64,000 bases of DNA, taken from Anaerolinea sp. GTDB lineage: Bacteria > Chloroflexota > Anaerolineae > Anaerolineales > Anaerolineaceae. The first letter of the stretch is position 1. Each line of letters begins with the position of its first letter. Both the position numbers and the translations under genes were made by a program. The stretch covers positions 96,000-159,999 of the forward strand of contig JARKPU010000010.1 in assembly GCA_029975055.1 (NCBI GenBank), written 5' to 3'. Positions 21,514 to 29,871 of this stretch are shown in pieces. A model generated the notes under the pieces. That model was given only the letters and a program-made list of their open reading frames with translations, did no database searches and was not told the origin of the DNA.

Positions 21514-22285
21514 CCTCCTGGCGATGATTTGGGTGGAAGGGAAGAAAGCCATTCGCTCGCGCATGCCGCTATGGACGGCGATTGGCTCGCAGTTCTTCCC
21601 GCTGGGGATCGCCTTCCTCGTTTTCGTCTCGAAGAACCCCGACCTTTCCAAGAAGCTTGGCCTGATCGGCGCGAAAGCCAACCTGATTCCCTACGCCAGC
21701 ATGGACTGGGCCACCTACCTGGGCATGTCGGCGCAATTGATCGGCGCAGGGGGGTTCATGCTGTATGTGCTGATCATCAGCTGGGTGTTCGGGCGCGAAT
21801 TTGCCGATGGCACCCTCAAAGACCTGCTCGCCGTTCCGGTGCGGCGCGCGAACATCCTGGCCGCCAAGTTCATCGTCACGGCCGTCTGGTCGGCTGTGCT
21901 CAGCCTGGCCATTTACCTCACCGGGCTGATCCTCGGCTACGCCCTCAAGCTGCCCGGCGGCGCGCCGGAGGTCATCTGGCAGAACACCTCGCTGGTGCTG
22001 GTCACGGCCTGCTTCACCATCGCGGCGGTGCTGCCCTATGCGTTTTTTGCCGGCGTCGGGCGCGGCTACCTGCTGCCGATTGCCGCCGCCATCCTGACGC
22101 TCATGGCGGCCAACCTGGCCGTGGTGGTCGGGCTGGCGGAATATTACCCCTGGGCCGTGGCCGGGCTCTATGCTCAGCAAAAGGGAGTCTTGCCCGCCGT
22201 CAGCTACCTGGTGCTGTTCGGCACCAGCGCGGCGGGCGTGCTGGCAACCTTCTTGTGGTGGACTTACGCCGACCAAAACCGCTAG
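21506..22285 (+). CDS. ABC-2 family transporter permease, BcrB-like
   Basis: 259 residues with six predicted membrane helices, including LYVLIISWVFGREFADGTLKDLLAVPVRR, the ABC-2 coupling motif (GREFxxGTLK), and C-terminal helices around AAILTLMAANLAVVVGLAEY. It overlaps the ATPase gene by 8 bp, so the two form one transporter. No soluble domain. Function as a drug or bacteriocin exporter is inferred from resemblance to BcrB/NatB-like permeases. Confidence 0.88.
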
Positions 22286-22360
22286 GCCGGGGCACACTCA
22301 CCCGAAAACACGCAAGCCCTCAAGGCCAGGGCGGGCAGAGACTGGGTGTATGATTATCGC

Positions 22361-25090
22361 ATGCATCCCATTTCGCCGCGCATTTTACCCCTCGCTACGC
22401 CCGATGCGCCCCTCAACCTCGTCGGCGGGAAGGGAGCCAGCCTGGCCCGCCTGGCCTGCGCAGGGTTCCCGGTGCCGGGCGGCTTCCTGGTCTCCACCCA
22501 GGCTTACCTGGAATTTATCGCCGCGAACGGCTTAGAGCCGCGCATCCTTGCCCTCATCCCTGAGGCCGGGCTGGACGATCCCTCTGCCCTGGAGAGCGCT
22601 TCGGCGCGCATCCGGGCACTGTTCGCCGAAGGTGAGCTGCCGGAAGGCTTGAAACAGGAATTACTGGAGGAATACGCGCGCCTCGGGGGCGGCCCTGTGG
22701 CGGTGCGCTCTTCAGCCACAACCGAAGACCTGCCCGACCTTTCCTTCGCCGGCCAGCAAGACACCTACCTCAACGTCATCGGCGCGGAAGCCCTGCTGAA
22801 GGCCGTGACCGCCTGCTGGAGCAGCCTGTGGACGGCGCGCGCCATCGGCTACCGCAACCGCAACGCGATCCCTCACGCCGGGATAGCCCTGGCGGTGGTG
22901 GTGCAGCGCATGGTCGAAAGCCGCGCCTCGGGCGTGCTCTTCACCGCCAACCCGCTCACCGGGCTGCGCGCCGAGACGGTCATCGATGCCACCCTGGGCC
23001 TGGGCGAAGCGCTCGTTTCGGGGCGCGTCGAGCCGGATCATTACGTGGTCAACCCGGCCCGCGGGGAGATTCTTTCCAAAGTGTTCGGGGCCAAGGCGTT
23101 ATCGATTCACGGCGCCGAAGGGGGCGGCACGCGCGAGGTCGAACAGGCGCGCAGCGCGGTGCAGGCCCTGCCCGATGATTCTATCCTGGCGCTGGCCCAA
23201 CTGGGAAAGCAGGCGGAAGCGCTGTTTGGCTTCCCACAGGATATCGAATGGGCCTGGGCCGATGAAAAACTGTTCCTCCTGCAATCGCGGCCGATCACCA
23301 CGCTCTACCCCCTGCCCGAAGGCATGCCCGCCGAACCGCTCAAGGTGATGTTCTCCTTCGGCGCCGTCCAGGGCATGCTCGACCCGATCACCCCGCTGGG
23401 CCAAAACGCCATGCGCATGATCTTCGCCGTCGGCGCTGGGCTGTTCAACATTCGGGTCACCGATGAGACCCAGACCGTGCTTCACTCCGCAGGTGAAAGG
23501 CTTTGGGCCAATTTCACCACACTGGTTCGGAATTCCGTCGGCAGAAAGGTCGTTCCGGTGGCGCTGCAACTGGTGGAGCCAAGCACCCGGCAGGCGATCC
23601 TGCAGGTGATCGATGAGCCGTCGCTCCAGCCGGGCAGGAGTGGAATCAGCCTGCATGCGCGCATGCAAATGGCGCGGTTCTTCCTTCCGGTTGCGGCAAA
23701 CGCCGTGCTGAACTTGCTCTTCCCCCGCTCGCGCCGCGAGTGGATCATCCACCGCGGTGAGCAGACCCTGGCGAAATTCTCGGCTGAAGCTGCGGCAGTG
23801 ACGGGCGACCGCTACGAGCGGCTTGCCAGGCAGGCCGATCTGCTCCCTTCGCTGGCCAAACGCGAGCTGCCGCCCCTCTTCACGCGCTTCGTTGCAGGCG
23901 TGGCGTCCGGGATGGCCTCGTGGAACATCCTCAACATGCTGGCCGCCGGGGCCGAAGGGCATACCGGCGGCGCGAGCGTACGCGACCTGGTCCTGCAGGT
24001 GACGCGCGGCATGCCCAACAACCCCACCACCCAAATGGACCTCGACCTGTGGGCGCTGGTGAAGTCCGTGCGGCGCGACCCGCAATCCCTGCAGGTGCTC
24101 CAATCTGCGCCCCCGCAGGAGCTGGCCAAGAGGTTCCTGACCGGCAGTCTGCCTGCCGCGGCCCAGGCAAGCGTAGAAAAGTTCCTGCAGCGCTACGGCG
24201 GTCGCGGCCTGGCCGAAATCGATTTGGGGCGCGCCCGCTGGGCCGAAGACCCCACGCACATCTTCGAGATGGTCGCCAGCTTCCTGCAGATCACCGATGA
24301 GACCAGGGCCCCCGATGTGGTCTTCGCGCAAAGCTCCCGCTCGGCCATGCAGGCGGTGGAACAGATTGCGGCGGCCGTGCGCCGCACCCGGCGCGGGTGG
24401 CTCAAGGCGCTGCTGGTGCGCTTCTTCGGCGGGCGGGCGCGGCAGTTGATGGGCATGCGCGAAAGCCCTAAGTTCTTTGCGGTGCGCCTGCTTTACCTGG
24501 CGCGCAGGGAACTGCTAAAGACCGGCGCAGACTTCGTTCGCTCCGGCGAACTCGACCAGGCCGACGATCTGACCTTCCTCACCTTCAAGGAAATTAAAGC
24601 CTTCGCGCGGAGAGAGAGCCGAGACTGGCGCGCATTGATCGCCGCGCGCCGTGAACGCTTTGAGCGCGAAAAACATCGCCGGCAGATTCCGCGCCTGCTG
24701 CTGAGCGACGGGCGCGCCTTTTACGAGGGCATCGCCGCGCCTGAAAATTCCACCTCGGCTCTGCACGGCAGCCCCGTCTCGCCGGGGAGCGTGGAAGGCC
24801 GCGTGCGCGTGGTGCTCGACCCGCGCCAGGCAGGCCTCAAACCGGGAGAAATCCTCGTCTGCCCCGGCACCGACCCATCCTGGACTCCGCTCTTCCTCTC
24901 TGCCGCCGGGCTGGTGATGGAAGTGGGCGGGATGATGACGCACGGGGCGGTTGTGGCGCGCGAATACGGCATCCCGGCCATCGTGGGGGTGGACCGGGCC
25001 ACAACCCGCCTGCATACCGGCCAGCGAATCCGCATCGACGGCTCGCGCGGCGAAATTTACATCCTGGACGGGCTTGAACCGGCGGCGTAA
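22361..25090 (+). CDS. PEP-utilising-enzyme family phosphotransferase, rifampicin phosphotransferase (RPH)-like
   Basis: 909 residues from ATG 22361; a GTG at 22346 is an alternative. An ATP-grasp domain comes first (GGKGASLARL, then AVRSSATTEDLPDLSFAGQQ, ERMV-like MVESRASGVLFTANP), a roughly 430-residue middle domain follows, and the swivelling phosphohistidine domain is at the very end (GGMMTHGAVVAREYGIPAIVG, His861). There is no pyruvate/PEP-binding TIM barrel after the His domain, so this is not PEP synthase or PPDK. The order ATP domain, central domain, C-terminal His about 45 residues from the end is that of rifampicin phosphotransferase, which converts ATP, rifamycin and water to AMP, phosphorylated drug and Pi. 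The true substrate here is unknown. A putative TATGAT 6 nt before the ATG hints at a leaderless transcript. Confidence 0.85.
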   Translation: MHPISPRILPLATPDAPLNLVGGKGASLARLACAGFPVPGGFLVSTQAYLEFIAANGLEPRILALIPEAGLDDPSALESASARIRALFAEGELPEGLKQELLEEYARLGGGPVAVRSSATTEDLPDLSFAGQQDTYLNVIGAEALLKAVTACWSSLWTARAIGYRNRNAIPHAGIALAVVVQRMVESRASGVLFTANPLTGLRAETVIDATLGLGEALVSGRVEPDHYVVNPARGEILSKVFGAKALSIHGAEGGGTREVEQARSAVQALPDDSILALAQLGKQAEALFGFPQDIEWAWADEKLFLLQSRPITTLYPLPEGMPAEPLKVMFSFGAVQGMLDPITPLGQNAMRMIFAVGAGLFNIRVTDETQTVLHSAGERLWANFTTLVRNSVGRKVVPVALQLVEPSTRQAILQVIDEPSLQPGRSGISLHARMQMARFFLPVAANAVLNLLFPRSRREWIIHRGEQTLAKFSAEAAAVTGDRYERLARQADLLPSLAKRELPPLFTRFVAGVASGMASWNILNMLAAGAEGHTGGASVRDLVLQVTRGMPNNPTTQMDLDLWALVKSVRRDPQSLQVLQSAPPQELAKRFLTGSLPAAAQASVEKFLQRYGGRGLAEIDLGRARWAEDPTHIFEMVASFLQITDETRAPDVVFAQSSRSAMQAVEQIAAAVRRTRRGWLKALLVRFFGGRARQLMGMRESPKFFAVRLLYLARRELLKTGADFVRSGELDQADDLTFLTFKEIKAFARRESRDWRALIAARRERFEREKHRRQIPRLLLSDGRAFYEGIAAPENSTSALHGSPVSPGSVEGRVRVVLDPRQAGLKPGEILVCPGTDPSWTPLFLSAAGLVMEVGGMMTHGAVVAREYGIPAIVGVDRATTRLHTGQRIRIDGSRGEIYILDGLEPAA

Positions 25091-25184
25091 CGTGAGCACG
25101 GCGGCGATGTAACTTTCTTCGAGGAATCCCATCCAATTTATAGAACACTGGCATATCCTGTTTCAAACAACGGAGGGAAATTCC

Positions 25185-25385
25185 ATGAAAATCAATGAGT
25201 CATCTGCAGACCGCATCATCCGGGTCATCCTTGGGGTCGCTTTGCTGGCCCTGTATTTCGCGCTCAGCCTGCAAGGCTGGGTAGGGATCGTCCTCCTGGT
25301 GGTCGGCGCGCTGGCGTTGATCACCGGCGCAGTTGGGTTCTGCCCGCTGTATGCATTGCTGAAGATCCGCACCAACAAGGCCTGA
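25185..25385 (+). CDS. Small inner-membrane protein, DUF2892/YgaP-like
   Basis: 66 residues starting MKINESSADRIIRVILG, with two membrane helices (VALLALYFALSLQGWVGI; VLLVVGALALITGAVG) and the closing FCPLYALLKI motif typical of the DUF2892 family. GGAGGG lies 6 nt before the ATG. Such domains occur alone or fused to rhodanese domains; role in sulfur chemistry is suggested for some but not shown here. It is monocistronic, with a strong terminator right after. Confidence 0.9.
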   Translation: MKINESSADRIIRVILGVALLALYFALSLQGWVGIVLLVVGALALITGAVGFCPLYALLKIRTNKA

Positions 25386-25408
25386 TCCGGCCCGCAGAGC
25401 CGGGTATA

Positions 25409-25448
25409 CAGGAGCAGGGGCGCTGTGGCAGCGCCCCTGCTCCTGTTT
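25409..25448 (+). terminator. Rho-independent terminator after the DUF2892 gene
   Basis: Perfect 17-bp stem (25409-25425 with 25429-25445) around a TGG loop, followed by TTT. It separates this gene from the convergent cytochrome gene ending at 25458 and may work in both directions, though only the plus strand has a T run. Confidence 0.85.
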
Positions 25449-25457
25449 CTGAACCCC

Positions 25458-26771
25458 CTATTTCTGGTGCGGGCCGCCCGCCGAGGGGTGGGTCAGGTGG
25501 CAGACGGTGCATTCGGTCAACGTCCCGGCATGGCCCTGGAGCTGGACGAACTTGATCTGGTCGTTCGGCTCGCGGCTGGTGGCGATGGCGTGCGTGCTGT
25601 CGTGGCAGGCTTCGCAATACACCCCGCCGTGGCCTTTCGAGAAGCGGTAGAGGGCCTGGTCCTGGTTATACTGCCGGGCTGCCGTCGCGGTATGGCAGGT
25701 ATCGCAGCGCGGCTCGTTGAGCCACGGGTTGGGGTTCTGCGACACTTTCACCATCCCACCATGGCAATCGATGCAGTTCATCTTCCGGTTGGGGTCGAGC
25801 GCCGAGGTCACCTGGAGCGACATCACATCGCGCAGGCATTTGGTCGTCGGCCCGGGGTGACAGGAATAGCACCCGTCGAGCGTATCGGGCACCCGTTCGG
25901 CATGCTTGGTGTGCATGGCCCGCGAAAGGCTGGGCACCCCGTTGACGCCCGGCATGCCGAGGGCATTCGAGCTATGGCAGCGCGCGCACAGCACCGGGCG
26001 GCTGTTCAAGAGGTTTGTGTTTTCTTCGTCGTCGTGCGTCGCCAGGATGTTGAGTTCGACGCGCGCCTGGTTCCCGCCGGGGTCTTTACCGCTCGCGTGG
26101 CAGGTGTCGCAGTGCATCTCGGTCGAGACCGGCGCGACGACCGTCAGGGTGGCCAAAACCTCGCCGGTGGCCACACTCTTGGCCACAATCTCCGCCTTCT
26201 GATACGGGTCGGCCACACCGGGGTTGGAATCGCTGAACTCGGTCAGCGGAATCCCTTCGGCGATGAAATGATCTCCCTTCAGGTCCATCACATCGGCCAT
26301 GCCCTTCCCGGCCAGGCCGACGTTATCGGGCAGGCTGCCGCCGAAAAGCTGGCCGGCATATTGCCAGAAGTTCGTCTTCGTGGATGAGATTTTATTATCC
26401 GGGAAGGAATACTGCACGCGGATACCCTGGGTGACGATCTGCGGCGGGTCTCCGCGCTTGATGACCTGCGCCCAAAGGGTGTTATAGGGCGGCAAGACGG
26501 CCAGGTCTTGGAAGTCATGGTTGTAACAGTGCATGCCGAGGTCGTTCCACCCAAGCAAGACGTACGCGCCCAGGTTGGGAACCGAGTCGGCGACCAAAGG
26601 CAGGTACGCTTTGATCGGCAGGTCAATCAGAGGCCGAGGGGGCGGTTCGCCGGGGGTATCCACCCTGGAGGCCGCGATCGAGAGCAAGAGCGCTGATAGC
26701 AAGATTGCCCACTTCAACGCTTTCCAGGCAGAGCGCCTGACCGATCCGAGACGGGCGGGGTATTTGCGCAT
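25458..26771 (-). CDS. Seven-heme c-type cytochrome, exported
   Basis: 437 residues with an N-terminal membrane anchor or signal (WAILLSALLLSIAAS) after a basic stretch. Seven CxxCH heme-binding motifs occur in the second half: CDTCH, CARCH, CYSCH, CIDCH, CDTCH, CEACH, CTVCH. The N-terminal 200 residues form a separate domain (GWNDLGMHCYNHDF, WAQVIKRGDPP) shared by large multiheme proteins of anaerobes, role unknown. It should act outside the membrane in electron transfer. No partner quinol oxidase or cytochrome-maturation genes are in the window. GGGAGG lies 5 nt before the ATG. It is divergent from the Met-rich secreted protein at 26959. Confidence 0.9.
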   Translation of the reverse strand: MRKYPARLGSVRRSAWKALKWAILLSALLLSIAASRVDTPGEPPPRPLIDLPIKAYLPLVADSVPNLGAYVLLGWNDLGMHCYNHDFQDLAVLPPYNTLWAQVIKRGDPPQIVTQGIRVQYSFPDNKISSTKTNFWQYAGQLFGGSLPDNVGLAGKGMADVMDLKGDHFIAEGIPLTEFSDSNPGVADPYQKAEIVAKSVATGEVLATLTVVAPVSTEMHCDTCHASGKDPGGNQARVELNILATHDDEENTNLLNSRPVLCARCHSSNALGMPGVNGVPSLSRAMHTKHAERVPDTLDGCYSCHPGPTTKCLRDVMSLQVTSALDPNRKMNCIDCHGGMVKVSQNPNPWLNEPRCDTCHTATAARQYNQDQALYRFSKGHGGVYCEACHDSTHAIATSREPNDQIKFVQLQGHAGTLTECTVCHLTHPSAGGPHQK

Positions 26772-26958
26772 GCCGACCTCCCAGCGACCATCCAGACGGA
26801 ATTCATTTTCTTTTAATGTGTTTTCATTATAGCACTCGATGTTGGCGATGTTTCATAAACTATTCAAACCGCCTTCATGAGTTCTTCAAATCCTGGCTCT
26901 ATCATCAAGGTCAAAGAGCGAGCGCAGCTTGCTCAAACGAAAAACAAGGAGAACTTAC

Positions 26959-27450
26959 ATGAACAAGTGGATCATCGGTTTAGTTGCTGTTGCGATCGTG
27001 GGCCTGGTTTTAGGGACTGCCGGCGTGGTGGCCGCGCAATCGGGCACGCCCGGTTCGGGATACGGCATGATGGGCGGCCGCGGCGGCTGGGGAATGATGG
27101 GCCAGTACGGCACCGGGCAGACCGGCCTGCTGCATGATGAAATGATCGCCGCCTACGCCGAGGCTTTGGGGCTTTCGGTGGAAGACCTGAACGCCCGCCT
27201 GGCCAATGGCGAAACGATGGCGCAGATCGCCTCCGCCCAGGGCCTGACGGTGGAAGAGTTCCGCACCTTGATGCTCGATGCCCGCAACAAGGCCATCGAC
27301 AAGGCCGTTCAAGACGGCACCCTCACCCAGGAGCAGGCCGATTGGATGAAGACGCGCTCCAACCGCATGATGGGCGGCTACGGCGCGCGCGGCGGAGGCC
27401 GGGGACAGTATGCCAACCCCACCTGCCCCTACTTTCAGACCGTCCCGTAG
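26959..27450 (+). CDS. Met/Gly-rich secreted protein, DUF2680-like
   Basis: 163 residues from ATG 26959 (AAGGAG upstream); a longer start at 26929 is unlikely. The signal peptide is MNKWIIGLVAVAIVGLVLGT, cleaved after VVAAQ. The mature N-terminus carries GYGMMGGRGGWGMMGQYG. The middle part (LGLSVEDLNARLANGETMAQIASAQGLTVEEF) resembles the DUF2680-type helical domain with a conserved QADWMKTR ending, and a further MMGGYGARGGG follows. Clusters of Met suggest a soft-metal ligand, for example Cu(I). It lies just ahead of a two-component system whose sensor has the same Met-rich string. Confidence 0.85.
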   Translation: MNKWIIGLVAVAIVGLVLGTAGVVAAQSGTPGSGYGMMGGRGGWGMMGQYGTGQTGLLHDEMIAAYAEALGLSVEDLNARLANGETMAQIASAQGLTVEEFRTLMLDARNKAIDKAVQDGTLTQEQADWMKTRSNRMMGGYGARGGGRGQYANPTCPYFQTVP

Positions 27451-27464
27451 GTAAAACGCTACCC

Positions 27465-27498
27465 GCAAAAAGGCGCCACTTCCCTGGCGCCTTTTTGC
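27465..27498 (+). terminator. Rho-independent terminator after the Met-rich protein gene
   Basis: GCAAAAAGGCGCCA (27465-27478) pairs perfectly with TGGCGCCTTTTTGC (27485-27498) around a 6-nt loop; the descending arm contains the T run. Symmetric A and T tails may make it bidirectional. Confidence 0.92.
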
Positions 27499-27519
27499 TG
27501 CCGGGGGCAATGCTTCGCA

Positions 27520-27561
27520 TTTTCTGTAAATTGTGGGGCTTTCCCCACAATTTACAGAAAA
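27520..27561. repeat. Perfect 19-bp inverted repeat before the two-component system
   Basis: TTTTCTGTAAATTGTGGGG (27520-27538) is followed by a CTTT loop and its exact complement (27543-27561). It lies 21 bp past a complete terminator and about 80 bp ahead of the response-regulator promoter. It could be a second bidirectional terminator or a DNA element for a regulator. Confidence 0.85.
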
Positions 27562-27638
27562 AGATACACCCGAACCTGCCGGGGGTAACCGATCGGCAGC
27601 GCGGGCATCGAATGGATGGGCGGTTTGCGGCGTAGAAC

Positions 27639-27668
27639 CTGACGTAGAAGGCACAGATTGGGTACAAT
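27639..27668 (+). promoter_or_regulatory. Promoter of the two-component system, probably leaderless
   Basis: CTGACG (27639-27644, 4/6 to TTGACA), 18-bp spacer, TACAAT (27663-27668). The ATG at 27675 is only 6 nt past the -10 box and has no ribosome-binding site, so the transcript likely starts at the codon itself. Confidence 0.5.
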
Positions 27669-27674
27669 GAGCGT

Positions 27675-28379
27675 ATGAAGAAAATCCTGGTCGTGGATGA
27701 TGAGAACCAGATCGTCAAGGTCCTGAAGGCCTACCTGGAACGCGCCGGATTCGAAGTGATCACCGCGGGCGATGGCCCGTCGGCTCTGGCGATCTTCCAA
27801 CGCGAACGGCCGGATTTCCTGATCCTCGACCTCAACCTGCCGGGCATGGACGGGCTGGATGTCTGCCGCGCGGTGCGGCGCACCTCGAATGTGCCCATCC
27901 TCATGCTCACCGCGCGGGTAGAAGAAGCCGACCGCCTGGAAGGCCTCGAACTCGGCGCCGACGATTACGTCGTCAAGCCCTTCAGCCCGCGCGAAGTGGT
28001 CGCCCGGGTGCGCACGATCTTCCGGCGGACCGGCGCTGAGCCGCCCTCGAGCGAAGTGATCCGCGCGGGCGACCTGGTCATTGACCTGGAGCAGCATACC
28101 GTCAGCCTGGGCGGGCGGCAGATCGACCTGACCCCCACCGAGTTCAACATCCTCGCCGCCCTGGCAAGGCAGCCCAAGCGCGTCTTCACCCGCCTGCAGA
28201 TCATGGAACAGGCGCAGGGCGATGCCTTCGAGGGCTACGAGCGCACCATCGACGCGCATATCAAAAACCTGCGCTTGAAGCTTGAACCGAACCCGAAGAA
28301 GCCGGTCTATATCCAGACTGTCTTTGGGCTGGGATATAAATTCGAGGCCGGAAACGATGCGCAACAGCCTGATCTTTAA
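27675..28379 (+). CDS. OmpR/PhoB-family response regulator
   Basis: 234 residues. Receiver domain at 1-118 with acidic pocket Asp8-Asp9, phospho-acceptor Asp52 (LILDLNLPGMDG), Thr in MLTAR and Lys in DDYVVKPFSPRE. A winged-helix DNA-binding domain follows (about 130-228; LTPTEFNILAAL, YERTIDAHIKNLRLKLEPNP, QTVFGLGYKFE). It overlaps the sensor kinase gene by 23 bp. The targets may include the Met-rich secreted protein gene upstream. Confidence 0.95.
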   Translation: MKKILVVDDENQIVKVLKAYLERAGFEVITAGDGPSALAIFQRERPDFLILDLNLPGMDGLDVCRAVRRTSNVPILMLTARVEEADRLEGLELGADDYVVKPFSPREVVARVRTIFRRTGAEPPSSEVIRAGDLVIDLEQHTVSLGGRQIDLTPTEFNILAALARQPKRVFTRLQIMEQAQGDAFEGYERTIDAHIKNLRLKLEPNPKKPVYIQTVFGLGYKFEAGNDAQQPDL

Positions 28380-29829
28380 ACTCATCGGGGCTTTCCTGCT
28401 GGTGATCGGCATCGGGACGGTGGTCCTCTCGGTGCTCACGTTGAACGCCACCAGCAGCGCCTTTGCGCTCTACACAACGCGCAGCGGGCAGGTCTGGGGG
28501 CAGCGCATGGCGCCCGCTCTGGCCGGGTACTATGCCGTCACCGGCAGCTGGGCCGGGGTGGATTCCAGCCTGCTCGAAGGGCTGGCCGACGAAACCGCTG
28601 CGCCCGGGATGATGGGCATGATGGGGCAAGGGAAGGGGTATGGAGGCGGCCGTCCGGCGGCGGGGGGCGGCATGCTGGGCATGATGGGCCAGCGTTTGAT
28701 CCTTGCAGATGCCAACGGCGTGGTGGTAACCGACACGCAGGATGAGCTTAGCGGCCAACAGCTCCCCCCAACCGCGCTGGCGAACGGGACGCCGATCATT
28801 TTGAACGGAAAGCCGGTGGGGACGATCATCGTTACCCCTTCCGAGCCGGCCAATGCAAGCTCGCTGGCGGGGCAGTTCTTGAGTTCGGTCAGGCAGGCCA
28901 TCATCAGCTCGGCGGCGATCGCCGCGATCATCGCATTGCTGCTCGGGACGGGGCTTTTCCTGCAGATCACCGCCCCATTGCGCCGCCTCAAAATGGCTGC
29001 CGCGGCCATTGCCCGCGGTGACTTGAGCCAACGGGTGGAGATTCGCTCCAAAGATGAATTCGGCCAGCTTGGCGAAGCCTTCAACGCGATGGCCGCCAGC
29101 CTGGCCGCCGCCGAAGCGCAGCGCCGTCACCTGGTGGCCGATGTGGCCCACGAGCTGCGCACGCCGCTCGCGGCCATCCAGGGCACGCTGGAAGGCATGC
29201 AGGATGGCGTCTTGCCGCTGGACGAAGAGCAGGTGGCGGCGCTCCATGCCCAATCACAGCTGCTCAACCGGCTGGTGGGCGATCTCAAGTTGATCTCGCT
29301 GGCCGAGGCCGGGCAGCTCAAACTTGAACGCCGGCCCACCCTGCCGGGCGAACTGATCCGCCGGGTGGTCGAAGGTGCGCAGCCGCTTGCCGGGCAAAAG
29401 AACATCCGCCTCGAAGCCCAGCCAGGCGCAGACCTGCCGGAGGTTTTCATCGACCCCGACCGCATCGCTCAGGTGCTGAATAACCTGATCGACAACGCCC
29501 TGCGCTACACCCAGGAAGGCGGCCGGGTGAGTGTGCAGGCCGCGACGGCCCCGGGCGGCACGGCCCTGGAAGTGACGGTGAGCGATACCGGCCCGGGAAT
29601 TTCGCCCGAAGACCTGCCGTACATCTTCGACCGCTTCTACCGGGCCGATAAATCGCGCGCACGCGCAAGCGGCGGTTCGGGGCTGGGTCTGGCGATCGTC
29701 AAGCAGTTGGTCGAAGCCCACGGCGGGCAGGTGCGCGCAGCCAGCCCGGCTCTGCGTGATGAACACGGCCGCGGCTACGGCGCCAGCTTTACGTTCACAA
29801 TCCCTGCAGGCCGGGATGATTTAAGATAA
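28357..29829 (+). CDS. Membrane sensor histidine kinase with Met-rich sensor loop
   Basis: 490 residues from ATG 28357. Helix 1 at about 7-29 and helix 2 at about 181-203 enclose an external sensor domain. HAMP at about 204-256, HisKA with H-box VADVAHELRTPLAAIQG (His265), then HATPase_c with N-box NNLIDNALRYT, G1 VSDTGPGIS, F-box IFDRFYR and G2 GGSGLGLAIV. The sensor loop contains GMMGMMGQGKGYGGG and GGGMLGMMGQ (residues 84-112, seven Met), very like the string in the secreted protein at 26959. A role in sensing copper or another soft metal is an inference from this. The start overlaps the response-regulator gene. Confidence 0.94.
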   Translation: MRNSLIFKLIGAFLLVIGIGTVVLSVLTLNATSSAFALYTTRSGQVWGQRMAPALAGYYAVTGSWAGVDSSLLEGLADETAAPGMMGMMGQGKGYGGGRPAAGGGMLGMMGQRLILADANGVVVTDTQDELSGQQLPPTALANGTPIILNGKPVGTIIVTPSEPANASSLAGQFLSSVRQAIISSAAIAAIIALLLGTGLFLQITAPLRRLKMAAAAIARGDLSQRVEIRSKDEFGQLGEAFNAMAASLAAAEAQRRHLVADVAHELRTPLAAIQGTLEGMQDGVLPLDEEQVAALHAQSQLLNRLVGDLKLISLAEAGQLKLERRPTLPGELIRRVVEGAQPLAGQKNIRLEAQPGADLPEVFIDPDRIAQVLNNLIDNALRYTQEGGRVSVQAATAPGGTALEVTVSDTGPGISPEDLPYIFDRFYRADKSRARASGGSGLGLAIVKQLVEAHGGQVRAASPALRDEHGRGYGASFTFTIPAGRDDLR

Positions 29830-29871
29830 AATCAATCCGAATCGCTTACACCATTTCAACAAGGAGGCAGC

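Noticed and set aside
22361..25090. Assignment as phosphoenolpyruvate synthase
   Set aside because: The phosphohistidine domain is at the C-terminus and the PEP/pyruvate-binding barrel is absent; RPH-like architecture fits better.
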